Assembly (NCBI RefSeq): GCF_010119235.1
Contig: NZ_JAAATZ010000001.1
Coordinates: 1,518,501-1,582,500, forward strand
Reading direction: 5' to 3'
DNA length: 64,000 nucleotides
Source: Flavobacterium phycosphaerae
GTDB taxonomy: Bacteria; Bacteroidota; Bacteroidia; Flavobacteriales; Flavobacteriaceae
Part shown: piece by piece, positions 10,531 through 18,222 of the stretch
Layout: each line of letters starts with the position of its first letter
Numbering within the stretch: the stretch's first letter is position 1
The notes under the pieces: model-generated
Told to the model about the DNA's origin: nothing
Databases searched by the model: none
The model's input: only the letters and a program-made list of their open reading frames with translations
Translations under genes and position numbers: made by a program

Positions 10531-10612
10531 AGGAGCGAAAGGTTCGGGCTGTTTCAGTCATCCATTTTCCCGCTGTCCGCGCTACAAGGTAGCCACTCCC
10601 ATCGGGGCTAAA
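10531..10612. repeat. Dispersed structured intergenic repeat, copy 1
   Basis: A roughly 80-bp element that recurs at 34744-34824. Shared parts are GGAGCGAA, TCGGGC, CCCGCTGTCCGC, CTACAAGGTAG and CTCCCATCGGGGCTAAA. The centre can fold as GCTAC-AAG-GTAGC, and outer pairings CCCG/CGGG and GGAG/CTCC are possible. In the other copy the central stem is ACTAC-AAG-GTAGT, a paired change that keeps the stem. It is non-coding and sits between ftsZ and yqeY. Confidence 0.7.
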
Positions 10613-10653
10613 AAGCAAATCATAGCTTTGTCTAACAAAATAAAATACAACAT

Positions 10654-11103
10654 ATGAGTTTATCTGCCCAAATAATGGACGAAATGAAAAATGCCATGCG
10701 TGAAAAAAACACCATTGCCTTGGAAGCGCTTCGTGCCATCAAATCAGAACTTTTATTAGCACAAACTTCTTCAGGATCTAAAGAAGAAATCTCCGAAGCT
10801 GATGAAATCAAGATTTTGCAAAAATTGGTAAAAATGCGTAAAGACAGTGCTGCGATTTTTACAACTCAAAACCGTCCCGATTTAGCAGAACCAGAATTGG
10901 CTCAGATTGGAGTAATTGAAAAATTCCTTCCGGCCCAACTTTCAGAAGCTGAAGTAGAAGCCATCATTGCCAAAATTATTGCCGAAACCGGAGCCTCAGG
11001 AATAGCTTCTATGGGTAAAGTTATGGGATTAGCTACGGCCCAAATAGGAGGAACTGCTGAAGGGAAAACCATTTCGGCTATAGTTAAAAAATTATTAGTT
11101 TAA
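10654..11103 (+). CDS. GatB/YqeY domain-containing protein
   Basis: Small helical protein of 149 aa matching the YqeY family, which resembles the tRNA-binding C-terminal domain of GatB, the amidotransferase subunit. Seen features: MKNAMREKNTIALEALRAIKSEL at the N-terminus, an EISEADEIKILQKLVKMRKDS helix, EKFLPAQLSEAEVEAII, and the conserved GKVMGLATAQIGGTAEGK near the end. A role in tRNA-linked metabolism is inferred from the family only. It is followed by a tRNA gene 12 bp later on the same strand. Confidence 0.9.
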   Translation: MSLSAQIMDEMKNAMREKNTIALEALRAIKSELLLAQTSSGSKEEISEADEIKILQKLVKMRKDSAAIFTTQNRPDLAEPELAQIGVIEKFLPAQLSEAEVEAIIAKIIAETGASGIASMGKVMGLATAQIGGTAEGKTISAIVKKLLV

Positions 11104-11115
11104 ATCAATAAATAA

Positions 11116-11189
11116 GGCTGCGTAGTTCAACTGGATAGAATATCAGATTTCGGCTCTGAGGGTTGGGGGTTCGAATCCCTTCGCGGTCA
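11116..11189 (+). tRNA. tRNA-Arg (anticodon UCG)
   Basis: A 74-nt cloverleaf can be drawn. The acceptor is GGCTGCG/CGCGGTC with G-U pairs plus discriminator A, the D stem GTTC/GAAT, the anticodon stem TCAGA/TCTGA around loop TTTCGGC (anticodon TCG, reading CGA codons), and the T arm is GGGGGTTCGAATCCCT. The 3' CCA is not encoded (CGA follows). It probably shares a transcript with yqeY. Confidence 0.92.
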
Positions 11190-11194
11190 CGAAT

Positions 11195-11255
11195 AAGAAG
11201 AGAAGGAGAAAAAATGTCCAAGCTTGCTTGAGCATTTTTTTCTCCTTCTCTTCTT
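11195..11255. repeat. Long near-perfect palindrome after tRNA-Arg
   Basis: Arms at 11195-11216 (AAGAAGAGAAGGAG then six A then TG) and 11233-11255 are reverse complements over about 22 bp with one bulged T. The 16-base centre itself can form CAAGC-TT-GCTTG. There is no T-tract beyond the stem. A small hairpin (TCAAAGC-CGA-GCTTTGA) follows at 11256-11272. It may act as a 3' processing or transcription stop structure for the tRNA, but it is purine-rich on one strand and unusually long. Confidence 0.75.
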
Positions 11256-11283
11256 TCAAAGCCGAGCTTTGAGGGAAAGACCA

Positions 11284-11307
11284 AGTCAATCCCTTCTCGG
11301 TAACAAA
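11284..11307. repeat. Degenerate duplicate of the tRNA-Arg 3' end
   Basis: AGTCAATCCCTTCTCGGTAAC at this site matches the tRNA 3' end at 11169-11193 (GTTCGAATCCCTTCGCGGTCAC) at about 20 of 25 aligned positions. It covers the T arm and 3' acceptor strand only. It could be a decayed second tRNA copy or a trace of integration at the tRNA 3' end, but no integrase gene is nearby. Confidence 0.5.
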
Positions 11308-11338
11308 AAAAGCCTGAAGTTTATCTTCAGGCTTTTTT
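11303..11338. terminator. Bidirectional terminator between tRNA-Arg and rpe
   Basis: Perfect 8-bp stem GCCTGAAG / CTTCAGGC (11312-11319 and 11325-11332) with loop TTTAT, flanked by an A-run on the left and a T-run on the right. It can end transcription from both converging units. Confidence 0.9.
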
Positions 11339-11353
11339 ATTTAGTATTGTAAA

Positions 11354-12016
11354 TTAAGAAGTAACTAATTTTTTTAAATCAGAAATAGTTTTCATTGAAT
11401 CATCTGACTTGAAAACAAAGCTCCCGGCTACTAAAACATCTGCTCCGGATTGAACTAATGCTTTTGCATTTTTATCGGTTACCCCGCCGTCAATTTCAAT
11501 ATGTGTTCTTGCCTTTTTTCGGATAATTAATTCTTTTAGTTTTTCTACTTTTTCATAAGTGTTTTGAATGAAAGACTGTCCGCCAAATCCGGGATTGACA
11601 CTCATCATACAAACCAAATCAATATCATTGATTACATCTTCCAAGAGGGCTACATTCGTATGAGGGTTTAAAGCTACACCGGCTTTCATGCCTTCTGCTT
11701 TGATAGCTTGCAGCGTTCTGTGTAAATGAGTACAAGCTTCATAGTGAACAGTCAAAATATTAGCCCCTAAATCGGCAAAAGTTTTGATGTAGCGGTCTGG
11801 GTCAACAATCATCAGGTGCACATCAATTGTTTTTTTAGCGTGTTTGGAAATAGCTTCTAAAACAGGCATTCCGAAAGAAATGTTTGGAACGAAAACACCA
11901 TCCATAATATCAATATGAAACCAGTCAGCTTCGCTGTTGTTAATCATTTCAATATCACGTTGCAGATTCGCGAAATCAGCAGCAAGGACAGAGGGGGCAA
12001 TAAGTGTGTTTTTCAT
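11354..12016 (-). CDS. rpe: Ribulose-phosphate 3-epimerase
   Basis: TIM-barrel, metal-dependent enzyme interconverting ribulose 5-phosphate and xylulose 5-phosphate in the pentose phosphate pathway. Seen motifs: APSVLAADFANL, WFHIDIMDGVFVPNISFG, DVHLMI, NPHT, SVNPGFGGQSF and EIDGGV, all with the catalytic Asp and metal ligands in place. The start chosen is the ATG at 12016 (MKNTLIAPS), giving 220 aa; a longer frame upstream adds seven residues that families lack. A TATCTTTG -7-like element lies at 12035-12042 on the reverse strand, about 20 bp before the start. Confidence 0.96.
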   Translation of the reverse strand: MKNTLIAPSVLAADFANLQRDIEMINNSEADWFHIDIMDGVFVPNISFGMPVLEAISKHAKKTIDVHLMIVDPDRYIKTFADLGANILTVHYEACTHLHRTLQAIKAEGMKAGVALNPHTNVALLEDVINDIDLVCMMSVNPGFGGQSFIQNTYEKVEKLKELIIRKKARTHIEIDGGVTDKNAKALVQSGADVLVAGSFVFKSDDSMKTISDLKKLVTS

Positions 12017-12136
12017 GGGGTAGTGTTGTTTCGACAAAGATAATTATAAAAAATAAAACTCCGGTAATCAGCCGGAGTTTCAATCATCAATCAAAAAACG
12101 AACAGTTAATCAGACTGTTGTTATCGTTCATTAGGA

Positions 12137-13000
12137 TTATCCTAAATATGTTTTTAATATTTTACTTCTTGAAGTGTGTTTTAATCTGCGAATGGCTTTT
12201 TCTTTAATCTGACGAACACGTTCACGAGTTAAATCGAAAGTTTCTCCAATTTCTTCTAGAGTCATTGGATGTTGGTCGCCTAAACCAAAATACAAACGAA
12301 CTACATCGGCTTCTCTTGGTGTTAAAGTTTCTAAAGAACGTTCAATTTCGGTTCTTAAAGACTCATGGATTAACTCTCTGTCCGGATTTGGTGATTCTCC
12401 TGAACGTAAAACGTCATAAAGGTTTGAATCTTCTCCTTCTACAAGTGGAGCATCCATTGATAAATGACGCCCGGAGTTTTTCATACTCTCTTTTACGTCA
12501 TTTACAGTCATATCAAGTTCTTTTGCAATTTCTTCGGCTGAAGGAGCTCGCTCGTTAGATTGTTCTAACAAGGCGTACATTTTATTGATTTTATTGATAG
12601 AACCGATTTTATTCAAAGGCAAACGCACAATACGGGATTGTTCTGCTAAAGCTTGTAGTATGGATTGACGAATCCACCAAACAGCATAGGAAATGAATTT
12701 AAAACCACGTGTTTCATCAAAACGTTGTGCAGCTTTAATCAATCCTAAATTACCTTCGTTAATCAAATCGGGAAGTGTCAAACCTTGATTTTGGTATTGT
12801 TTTGCTACCGAAACCACGAAACGTAAATTGGCTTTTGTCAACTTCTCCAGAGCTCTTTGGTCTCCGGCTTTGATACGTTGTGCCAATTCTACCTCTTCGT
12901 CGGCAGTAATCAAATCAACTTTTCCAATCTCTTGTAGGTATTTGTCTAGGGATGCAGTTTCACGATTTGTTACCTGCTTGGTGATTTTGAGCTGTCTCAT
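12137..13000 (-). CDS. rpoD: Primary RNA polymerase sigma factor (Bacteroidota sigma-A type)
   Basis: Housekeeping sigma factor of 287 aa. It lacks region 1.1 and the non-conserved insertion, the hallmark of the short Bacteroidetes SigA. Region 1.2 is [16 protein letters not shown]; region 2 has [20 protein letters not shown] and the -10-reading helix [13 protein letters not shown]; region 3 is RLPLNKI; region 4 ends with the helix-turn-helix [19 protein letters not shown]. This sigma type recognises TTG/TAnnTTTG promoters, which are found at several places in this window. It appears to be monocistronic. Confidence 0.97.
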   Translation of the reverse strand: MRQLKITKQVTNRETASLDKYLQEIGKVDLITADEEVELAQRIKAGDQRALEKLTKANLRFVVSVAKQYQNQGLTLPDLINEGNLGLIKAAQRFDETRGFKFISYAVWWIRQSILQALAEQSRIVRLPLNKIGSINKINKMYALLEQSNERAPSAEEIAKELDMTVNDVKESMKNSGRHLSMDAPLVEGEDSNLYDVLRSGESPNPDRELIHESLRTEIERSLETLTPREADVVRLYFGLGDQHPMTLEEIGETFDLTRERVRQIKEKAIRRLKHTSRSKILKTYLG

Positions 13001-13084
13001 TTAATTTGTCTCCTTTACTTTAAAGTGTTCAGGTGGTTATACGTAAAGTAAATCAAAAAAGTTACAATTTTTTAATTTTAATTT

Positions 13085-13121
13085 AAAAATCCCAACTCAA
13101 TTTCTCGAGTTGGGATTTTTT
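13085..13121 (-). terminator. Terminator after pnp
   Basis: 10-bp stem ATCCCAACTC / GAGTTGGGAT (13089-13098 and 13107-13116), 8-base loop, A-run on the left and T-run on the right. It lies 22 bp beyond the pnp stop on the reverse strand. Confidence 0.88.
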
Positions 13122-13142
13122 ATGAATTAATATAAAACTGAA

Positions 13143-15320
13143 TTAACCTTGTGGAGCGTCTTTCTTATCTTCTCTAGGAGGGCGGTTTTCGTCTCTAGGA
13201 GGTCTAGGTAAAAGTGCTTTTTTCGACACTTTTTCTTTTCTGGTTTTTGGATCAATACCTAAGTATTTCACCATAAACACATCGCCCATTTTTACAACAT
13301 CGGCAACGTTTTCAGTTCTTTCCCAAGCCAATTCAGAAACGTGAAGTAATACTTCGTTTCCTGGAGCGGCTGTGTATTCAACAACAGCACCAAAGTCAAG
13401 CATTTTGATTACTTTCACTTCGTAAGATTCACCAACAGTTGGTTTGAAAATGATAGAATCAATTTTCGCCAATACAGCTGCAATTCCATCTGGATCGGTT
13501 CCTAAGATTTCAACAACACCTTGTTCATCCACTTCGTTGATAACGATAGTAGTTCCGGTTGCTTTTTGTAATTCTTGAATCACTTTTCCACCAGGACCAA
13601 TCAAAGCACCAATAAAGTTTCCAGGAATGGTACGCATAATGATTTTTGGAGCATGTTTCTTAACATCAGCTCTTGGTGTTGCAATAGTTTCCACTAATTT
13701 GCCTAAAATATGCATACGACCGTCACGAGCTTGGTTCAAAGCTTGCTCCATAATGTCATAACGCAATCCGTCGATTTTGATGTCCATCTGACAAGCTGTG
13801 ATTCCGTCTTTGGTTCCGGTTACTTTAAAGTCCATGTCGCCTAAGTGATCTTCATCTCCTAAGATATCTGACAATACGGCAAATTTTTGACCATCAGTAA
13901 TCAATCCCATAGCAATACCAGAAACCGGTTTTACCATTTGAACTCCGGCATCCATCAAAGCCATAGTACCGGCACATACTGTAGCCATAGAAGAAGAACC
14001 GTTAGATTCTAAAACTTCAGATACAATACGGATAGTATAAGGACAATCAGCAGGAATCATATTTTTCAAAGCACGTTGTGCTAAGTTTCCATGACCAACT
14101 TCTCTGCGCGAAGTTCCTCTTAAAGGTTTGGCTTCACCGGTTGAGAATGGTGGGAAATTGTAGTGTAAATAGAATTTTTCTTCACCTTGTTCTGATGGAG
14201 AATCGATCTGGTTAGCTTCTCTAGATGTTCCTAAAGTTACTGTAGCCAAAGCTTGTGTTTCTCCACGGGTAAATAAAGACGAACCGTGAACAGAAGGTAA
14301 ATAATCCGTTTCACACCAGATAGGTCTGATTTCAGTTGTTTTTCTTCCATCCAAACGAATTCCTTTTTCAAGGATTACATTACGAACTGCTTCTTTGTTG
14401 GTTTTATAGAAATATTTTCCAACCAATCCGGCTAGGTCAGCGTTTTCAGCGTATTCTTCTTCAGTAAACAAAGCTTTACATTCTTCTTTTACTGCGGCAA
14501 ATTTTTCACCTCTTTCGCTTTTTCCTGAAGCTTCCTGTGCAATCGCATAACATTTGTCATAACCGGCTGCTTTTACTTTTTTGTAAACTTCTTCGTCCTC
14601 TACTTCACCTTCGTAAGTACGGATTTCTTTTTTACCAAAAGCTTCTTGCAATCTTAATTGAGCGTGGATTTGTACTTTAATTGCGTCGTGTGCAAATTTG
14701 ATAGCTTCTACCATTTCGGCTTCTGAAATCTCTTTCATTTCACCTTCAACCATCGCCACTGAATCCAAAGAAGCTCCAATCATCATATCGATGTCTGATA
14801 ATTCTAATTGTGCTCTGCTTGGATTGATTACAAATTTACCGTCGATACGTGCTACACGTACTTCCGAAATTAAATTGTAGAAAGGAATGTCTGAAACTGC
14901 CAAAGCAGCTGAGGCAGCTAATCCGGCTAATGCATCCGGCATCACGTTTTCGTCATGACTCATTAATTGAATCATAACTTGTGTTTCTGCATGATAATCA
15001 TCCGGGAATAATGGACGTAAAACACGATCCACCAAACGCATGGTTAATACTTCGCTGTCGCTTGGACGCGCTTCTCTTTTGAAAAAGCCACCAGGGAAAC
15101 GTCCTGCAGCAGCAAATTTTTCACGGTAATCTACCGTTAATGGTAAGAAGTCAACATTTGGATTGGCCGTTCTTGCAGATACTGCTGTCGCTAAAAGCAT
15201 ACAGTCGCCTAATCTAACAACAACAGAACCATCTGCTTGTTTGGCTAATTTACCGGTTTCGATTGTGATGTTTCTTCCATCACCTAAATCGATTGTTTCT
15301 TGGGTTACTTTTGGAATCAT
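13143..15320 (-). CDS. pnp: Polyribonucleotide nucleotidyltransferase (PNPase)
   Basis: 3'-5' phosphorolytic exoribonuclease of mRNA turnover, normally a trimer in the cytoplasm. Order of domains: first RNase PH core (about 10-140, with [17 protein letters not shown]), helical domain, second RNase PH core (about 320-550, with [22 protein letters not shown] and [16 protein letters not shown]), KH domain ([16 protein letters not shown], near 570-620) and S1 domain ([23 protein letters not shown]). The 725 aa length is complete. The C-terminal tail is Pro/Arg-rich. It lies downstream of rpsO on the same strand, the common rpsO-pnp order, but a terminator-like hairpin separates them. Confidence 0.98.
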   Translation of the reverse strand: MIPKVTQETIDLGDGRNITIETGKLAKQADGSVVVRLGDCMLLATAVSARTANPNVDFLPLTVDYREKFAAAGRFPGGFFKREARPSDSEVLTMRLVDRVLRPLFPDDYHAETQVMIQLMSHDENVMPDALAGLAASAALAVSDIPFYNLISEVRVARIDGKFVINPSRAQLELSDIDMMIGASLDSVAMVEGEMKEISEAEMVEAIKFAHDAIKVQIHAQLRLQEAFGKKEIRTYEGEVEDEEVYKKVKAAGYDKCYAIAQEASGKSERGEKFAAVKEECKALFTEEEYAENADLAGLVGKYFYKTNKEAVRNVILEKGIRLDGRKTTEIRPIWCETDYLPSVHGSSLFTRGETQALATVTLGTSREANQIDSPSEQGEEKFYLHYNFPPFSTGEAKPLRGTSRREVGHGNLAQRALKNMIPADCPYTIRIVSEVLESNGSSSMATVCAGTMALMDAGVQMVKPVSGIAMGLITDGQKFAVLSDILGDEDHLGDMDFKVTGTKDGITACQMDIKIDGLRYDIMEQALNQARDGRMHILGKLVETIATPRADVKKHAPKIIMRTIPGNFIGALIGPGGKVIQELQKATGTTIVINEVDEQGVVEILGTDPDGIAAVLAKIDSIIFKPTVGESYEVKVIKMLDFGAVVEYTAAPGNEVLLHVSELAWERTENVADVVKMGDVFMVKYLGIDPKTRKEKVSKKALLPRPPRDENRPPREDKKDAPQG

Positions 15321-15423
15321 AAAAATTAATTCGTTTAAACTATTAGGTTAGTTGTGTTGTAGTTGTTGTAGTAGTTGTTTGTAACCCAATGAAAAACCGA
15401 AACTTTTCTTCTTTATTTATAAA

Positions 15424-15452
15424 ACAAAAAGAGGCGCGCAAGCACCTCTTTA
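15424..15452 (-). terminator. Terminator after rpsO
   Basis: Reverse-strand hairpin AAAGAGGTGC / GCGCCTCTTT (forward 15428-15437 and 15442-15451) with one G-U pair, followed on the reverse strand by a T-run. It lies 10 bp after the rpsO stop and probably gives partial read-through into pnp. Confidence 0.8.
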
Positions 15453-15460
15453 GATATGTA

Positions 15461-15730
15461 TTATTTTCTAATACCTAATTCTTTGATTATCTCACGATAT
15501 CTGTTGATATCTTTTTTCTTTAAATAGTCAAGAAGACTTCTTCTTTTACCTACCAAAAGTACTAACGAACGCTCAGTGTTGTAATCATGACGATTTTTTT
15601 TCAAGTGCTCAGTTAAGTGAGAGATTCTAAATGTGAACAAAGCGATTTGTCCTTCTGCAGATCCTGTGTTTTCTGCTTTTCCTCCGTGTTTAGCGAAGAT
15701 TTCTGCTTTAACTTCATTAGTTAAGTACAT
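15461..15730 (-). CDS. rpsO: 30S ribosomal protein S15
   Basis: Primary 16S rRNA-binding protein of the small subunit, 89 aa, full length. Seen: the GGKAENTGSAEGQIALFTFRI region, HLTEHLKKNRHDYNTERSLVLLVGKRRSLLDYLKK, the conserved rRNA-binding face, and the RYREIIKELGIRK end. It has its own strong promoter and is followed by a hairpin before pnp. Confidence 0.98.
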   Translation of the reverse strand: MYLTNEVKAEIFAKHGGKAENTGSAEGQIALFTFRISHLTEHLKKNRHDYNTERSLVLLVGKRRSLLDYLKKKDINRYREIIKELGIRK

Positions 15731-15787
15731 GCTAATATTATTTTAAATGATTATTATGTATGAATTAAGGTTTTCCTAATTCGTGTG

Positions 15788-15817
15788 CAAAGGTAATTTT
15801 ATTTTTTGATTAGGCAA
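15788..15817 (-). promoter_or_regulatory. rpsO promoter
   Basis: On the reverse strand TTG (15815-15817), a 19-base spacer, then TACCTTTG (15788-15795). This is an exact Bacteroidota TTG-N19-TAnnTTTG promoter about 57 bp upstream of the rpsO start. Confidence 0.85.
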
Positions 15818-15836
15818 ATAAAAATCTGTTACGAAC

Positions 15837-16292
15837 TTAAAATAGTTTGGCAACTTCCTCATTTACAAACTCTAAAAAACGTTCGTCCGCAGTACTAAAC
15901 GGATTTAGCACATGACTGTCAATATCAATTTGACCAATGTTTTTACCATTTACAAAAAGTGGCACCACAATTTCTGATTTTACCGTAAAACTACAAGCAA
16001 TATAATTGTCTTGGGCGGCAACATCGGGCACGACAAAGTTAGCATTTGATTCAGCCACTTGCCCGCAAATACCTTTTCCAAACGGAATCACAGTATGGTC
16101 TGTTTCGGCTCCAACATATGGACCAAGATGTAATGTTTTGTTTTCGTGATCAGCAAAATAAAAACCAACCCAATTGTAATAATCTACATGGTCAAAAAGG
16201 AATTGACATAAGGCTTTCAGTTTTACCTCGCGCTCAATATTGGCTTCCGAAAGGATAGCCGTCACTTGTGGTTTTAAGTTCTCGAAATTCAT
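15837..16292 (-). CDS. GAF-domain protein, free methionine-(R)-sulfoxide reductase family
   Basis: A single GAF domain of 151 aa like E. coli MsrC, which reduces free L-methionine-(R)-sulfoxide. Seen: YYNWVGFYF, LGPYVGAETDHTVIPFGKGICGQV, VPDVAAQDNYIACSFTVKSEIVVPLF and IGQIDIDS. In MsrC three cysteines matter; here the GIC and IAC cysteines remain, while the one in the loop before GKGICG is replaced (TDHTV). The start used is the ATG at 16292; a TTG two codons upstream is also in frame. A TACTTTTG -7-like motif lies at forward 16309-16316. Enzyme function is by family, with the third cysteine missing. Confidence 0.85.
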   Translation of the reverse strand: MNFENLKPQVTAILSEANIEREVKLKALCQFLFDHVDYYNWVGFYFADHENKTLHLGPYVGAETDHTVIPFGKGICGQVAESNANFVVPDVAAQDNYIACSFTVKSEIVVPLFVNGKNIGQIDIDSHVLNPFSTADERFLEFVNEEVAKLF

Positions 16293-16363
16293 TTTCAATT
16301 TTTTTATGCAAAAGTAACGACTGCACTTTTTTTATTTTATATAAATTTGTTAAAAATTCCACT

Positions 16364-16921
16364 TTGAAAAATCTGCTCCTGCAATACAAACCGTTTTTAC
16401 TATTTCTGGGGAAATTTTTATTGACATACCTGCTCCTGACCATTTTATACCAATCTTATTTAAATAGGTTTGATGCTTCTAAATCAGAAGTGGATTCATT
16501 TACCCAAATGGTAGCCCAGCAAACCGGAACTGTTTTATCATGGATTGATTCCCAATCTTACACCATGCCACATCTTAAAGAACCCAGCATAAAGATATTT
16601 TACCACCATAAATACGTTTCCCGAATTATTGAAGGCTGCAATGCGTTGAGTGTAATTATACTATTCGTTGCTTTTATCATTGCTTTCACCGGTAAATTTA
16701 AGCCTACGGTTTTATTTATTTTGTCCGGAAGTGTTTTAATCCATGTGCTGAATGTAGGCCGAATAGTGCTATTAAGTATTGCCTTATACCATTTTCCGCT
16801 ATATGAACAATTGCTTCACGGGGTTATTTTTCCGCTGGTTATTTATGGGATAGTATTTTTATTATGGGTAATTTGGGTTAATAAATTTTCATTACATGCT
16901 ACAGTTACTACAAAAAAATAA
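16364..16921 (+). CDS. xrtF: Exosortase family protein XrtF
   Basis: Polytopic membrane transpeptidase-like protein of the exosortase/archaeosortase superfamily. The proposed catalytic triad is visible: Cys in EGCNALSV, Arg in NVGRIVLL, and His in LHGVIFP. Several hydrophobic helices surround them. No ATG begins the domain; the best start is a TTG at 16364 (LKNLLLQYKPF), about 15 bp after a TAAATTTG -7-like element at 16342-16349, giving 185 aa. It overlaps the next gene by 26 bp. I see no protein in the window with an obvious XrtF sorting tail. Confidence 0.88.
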   Translation: MKNLLLQYKPFLLFLGKFLLTYLLLTILYQSYLNRFDASKSEVDSFTQMVAQQTGTVLSWIDSQSYTMPHLKEPSIKIFYHHKYVSRIIEGCNALSVIILFVAFIIAFTGKFKPTVLFILSGSVLIHVLNVGRIVLLSIALYHFPLYEQLLHGVIFPLVIYGIVFLLWVIWVNKFSLHATVTTKK

Positions 16922-17342
16922 AGAAAAATTGTTTTGGTCATTGGTTTTAATCGGATTGCTAATCTGCATCCGGCTTTTTGAAAACCAACTGTTTTATGAT
17001 CCTTTCTTAGCCTATTACAAAACCGAATATGCCCATTCGCCGTTTCCGAAAATCAATATTTTTAAATTATTTTTTAGCTTGGGGATTCGGTTTTATATCA
17101 ACTCGGTGATTTCGTTGTTCTTATTGTATGTCCTTTTTAAGGATACTAAAATTGTCAAATTTTCGATGTTGCTTTATATGATTTTGGGCTCGGTGCTGAT
17201 GATTAGCTTTATCTTTACACTCAATTTTTTTGGCGAAGAAAGTAAAATGACACTTTTTTATATCCGAAGATTTTTGATTCAGCCAATATTTATCTTGCTC
17301 TTTATTCCTGCTTTTTATTATCAGAAACAACTCAAAAAGTAA
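16896..17342 (+). CDS. Exosortase F system-associated membrane protein
   Basis: 148 aa with four predicted membrane helices (about 14-31, 60-82, 88-112 and 125-142) and a conserved-looking extracytoplasmic loop LFYDPFLAYYKTEYAHSPFP. This pattern and the overlap with xrtF match the small partner protein that accompanies XrtF in Bacteroidota. The biochemical role is unknown; by position it should act with XrtF in processing exported proteins. Confidence 0.82.
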   Translation: MLQLLQKNKEKLFWSLVLIGLLICIRLFENQLFYDPFLAYYKTEYAHSPFPKINIFKLFFSLGIRFYINSVISLFLLYVLFKDTKIVKFSMLLYMILGSVLMISFIFTLNFFGEESKMTLFYIRRFLIQPIFILLFIPAFYYQKQLKK

Positions 17343-17389
17343 CCGACTTTTTCCGTAACTTTACTAGTGTTTTATAAGCTGATAAAAAA

Positions 17390-18220
17390 ATGAAAATAGT
17401 AAAGCATTCGGGAAGTATAGTTGAGTTTAATCGTGACAAACTGAAGAGTTCTTTGCTCAAGTCGGGAGCCGGTACTCAAGTGGTTGAAGAGGTTTTAAAT
17501 GTCATTGACAGCCAAATCTACGAAGGCATTACAACCAAAAAAATATACAAATTAGCCTTCAGCTTACTCAAAAAATCATCCAACTCGCATGCCGCCCGTT
17601 ACAATCTTCGCGCTGCCATTCAAATGTTGGGGCCGGCGGGTTTCTTTTTCGAAAAATACATTGCCCGTCTTTTTATTTCCGAAGGTTATTTGGCTCAAAC
17701 CAACCTCTTCCTATCGGGCCGATGTGTCGGTCATGAAATAGATGTAGCTGTTATGAAAAATAATTACATCGAAATGATTGAATGTAAGTTTCACGCCGGT
17801 AGCGAAACCAACTCGGATGTGAAAGTGCCGTTATACATCCTCTCACGCTTCAATGATGTTAAAGACCGAAACCATACCATTTTTACTAAAAAAGATAAAA
17901 TATCAGCTTGTTGGATTGTCACTAATAATCGTTTTACTTCTGATGCCATGACTTTTGCCACTTGTTCCGGTTTGAAATTACTCAGTTGGGATTATCCTCA
18001 AAAAGGCAGTCTGCGACAACGAATAGATGAAGATAGATTATATCCGGTAACGTGTTTGACTACTTTAACGGCTGTTGAAAAAGATAAACTGTTGGTGCTC
18101 GATATTATTTTGGCCAAAGAAGTAAGCGATAATGCTGAAGTCTTAGTAAAAATTGGACTTAGCACTATCCGAATAAAAAATGTACTAAAAGAAGTTGCTG
18201 AACTTTGTAAATATATGTAG
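17390..18220 (+). CDS. ATP-cone domain fused to a PD-(D/E)XK (Mrr-like) nuclease
   Basis: 276 aa. Residues 1-95 form an ATP-cone: VKHSGSIVEFNRDKLKSSLLKSG, then GITTKKIYKLAFSLLKK and RYNLRAAIQMLGPAGFFFEKYIARL. ATP-cones bind ATP, dATP or related nucleotides in NrdA/NrdR. Residues about 100-205 form a restriction-endonuclease-like core with GHEIDVAV and, after a strand, IECKFH, giving the D...ExK catalytic pattern. The last 60 residues are helical. Two bases separate it from the beta-CASP gene, so the pair is probably co-translated. The target and biological role are unknown; nucleotide-controlled nuclease action is my inference. Confidence 0.82.
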   Translation: MKIVKHSGSIVEFNRDKLKSSLLKSGAGTQVVEEVLNVIDSQIYEGITTKKIYKLAFSLLKKSSNSHAARYNLRAAIQMLGPAGFFFEKYIARLFISEGYLAQTNLFLSGRCVGHEIDVAVMKNNYIEMIECKFHAGSETNSDVKVPLYILSRFNDVKDRNHTIFTKKDKISACWIVTNNRFTSDAMTFATCSGLKLLSWDYPQKGSLRQRIDEDRLYPVTCLTTLTAVEKDKLLVLDIILAKEVSDNAEVLVKIGLSTIRIKNVLKEVAELCKYM

Positions 18221-18222
18221 TA

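Noticed and set aside
13143..15320. Forward open frames inside pnp and other reverse genes
   Set aside because: They are short antisense shadows with no motifs or start signals.
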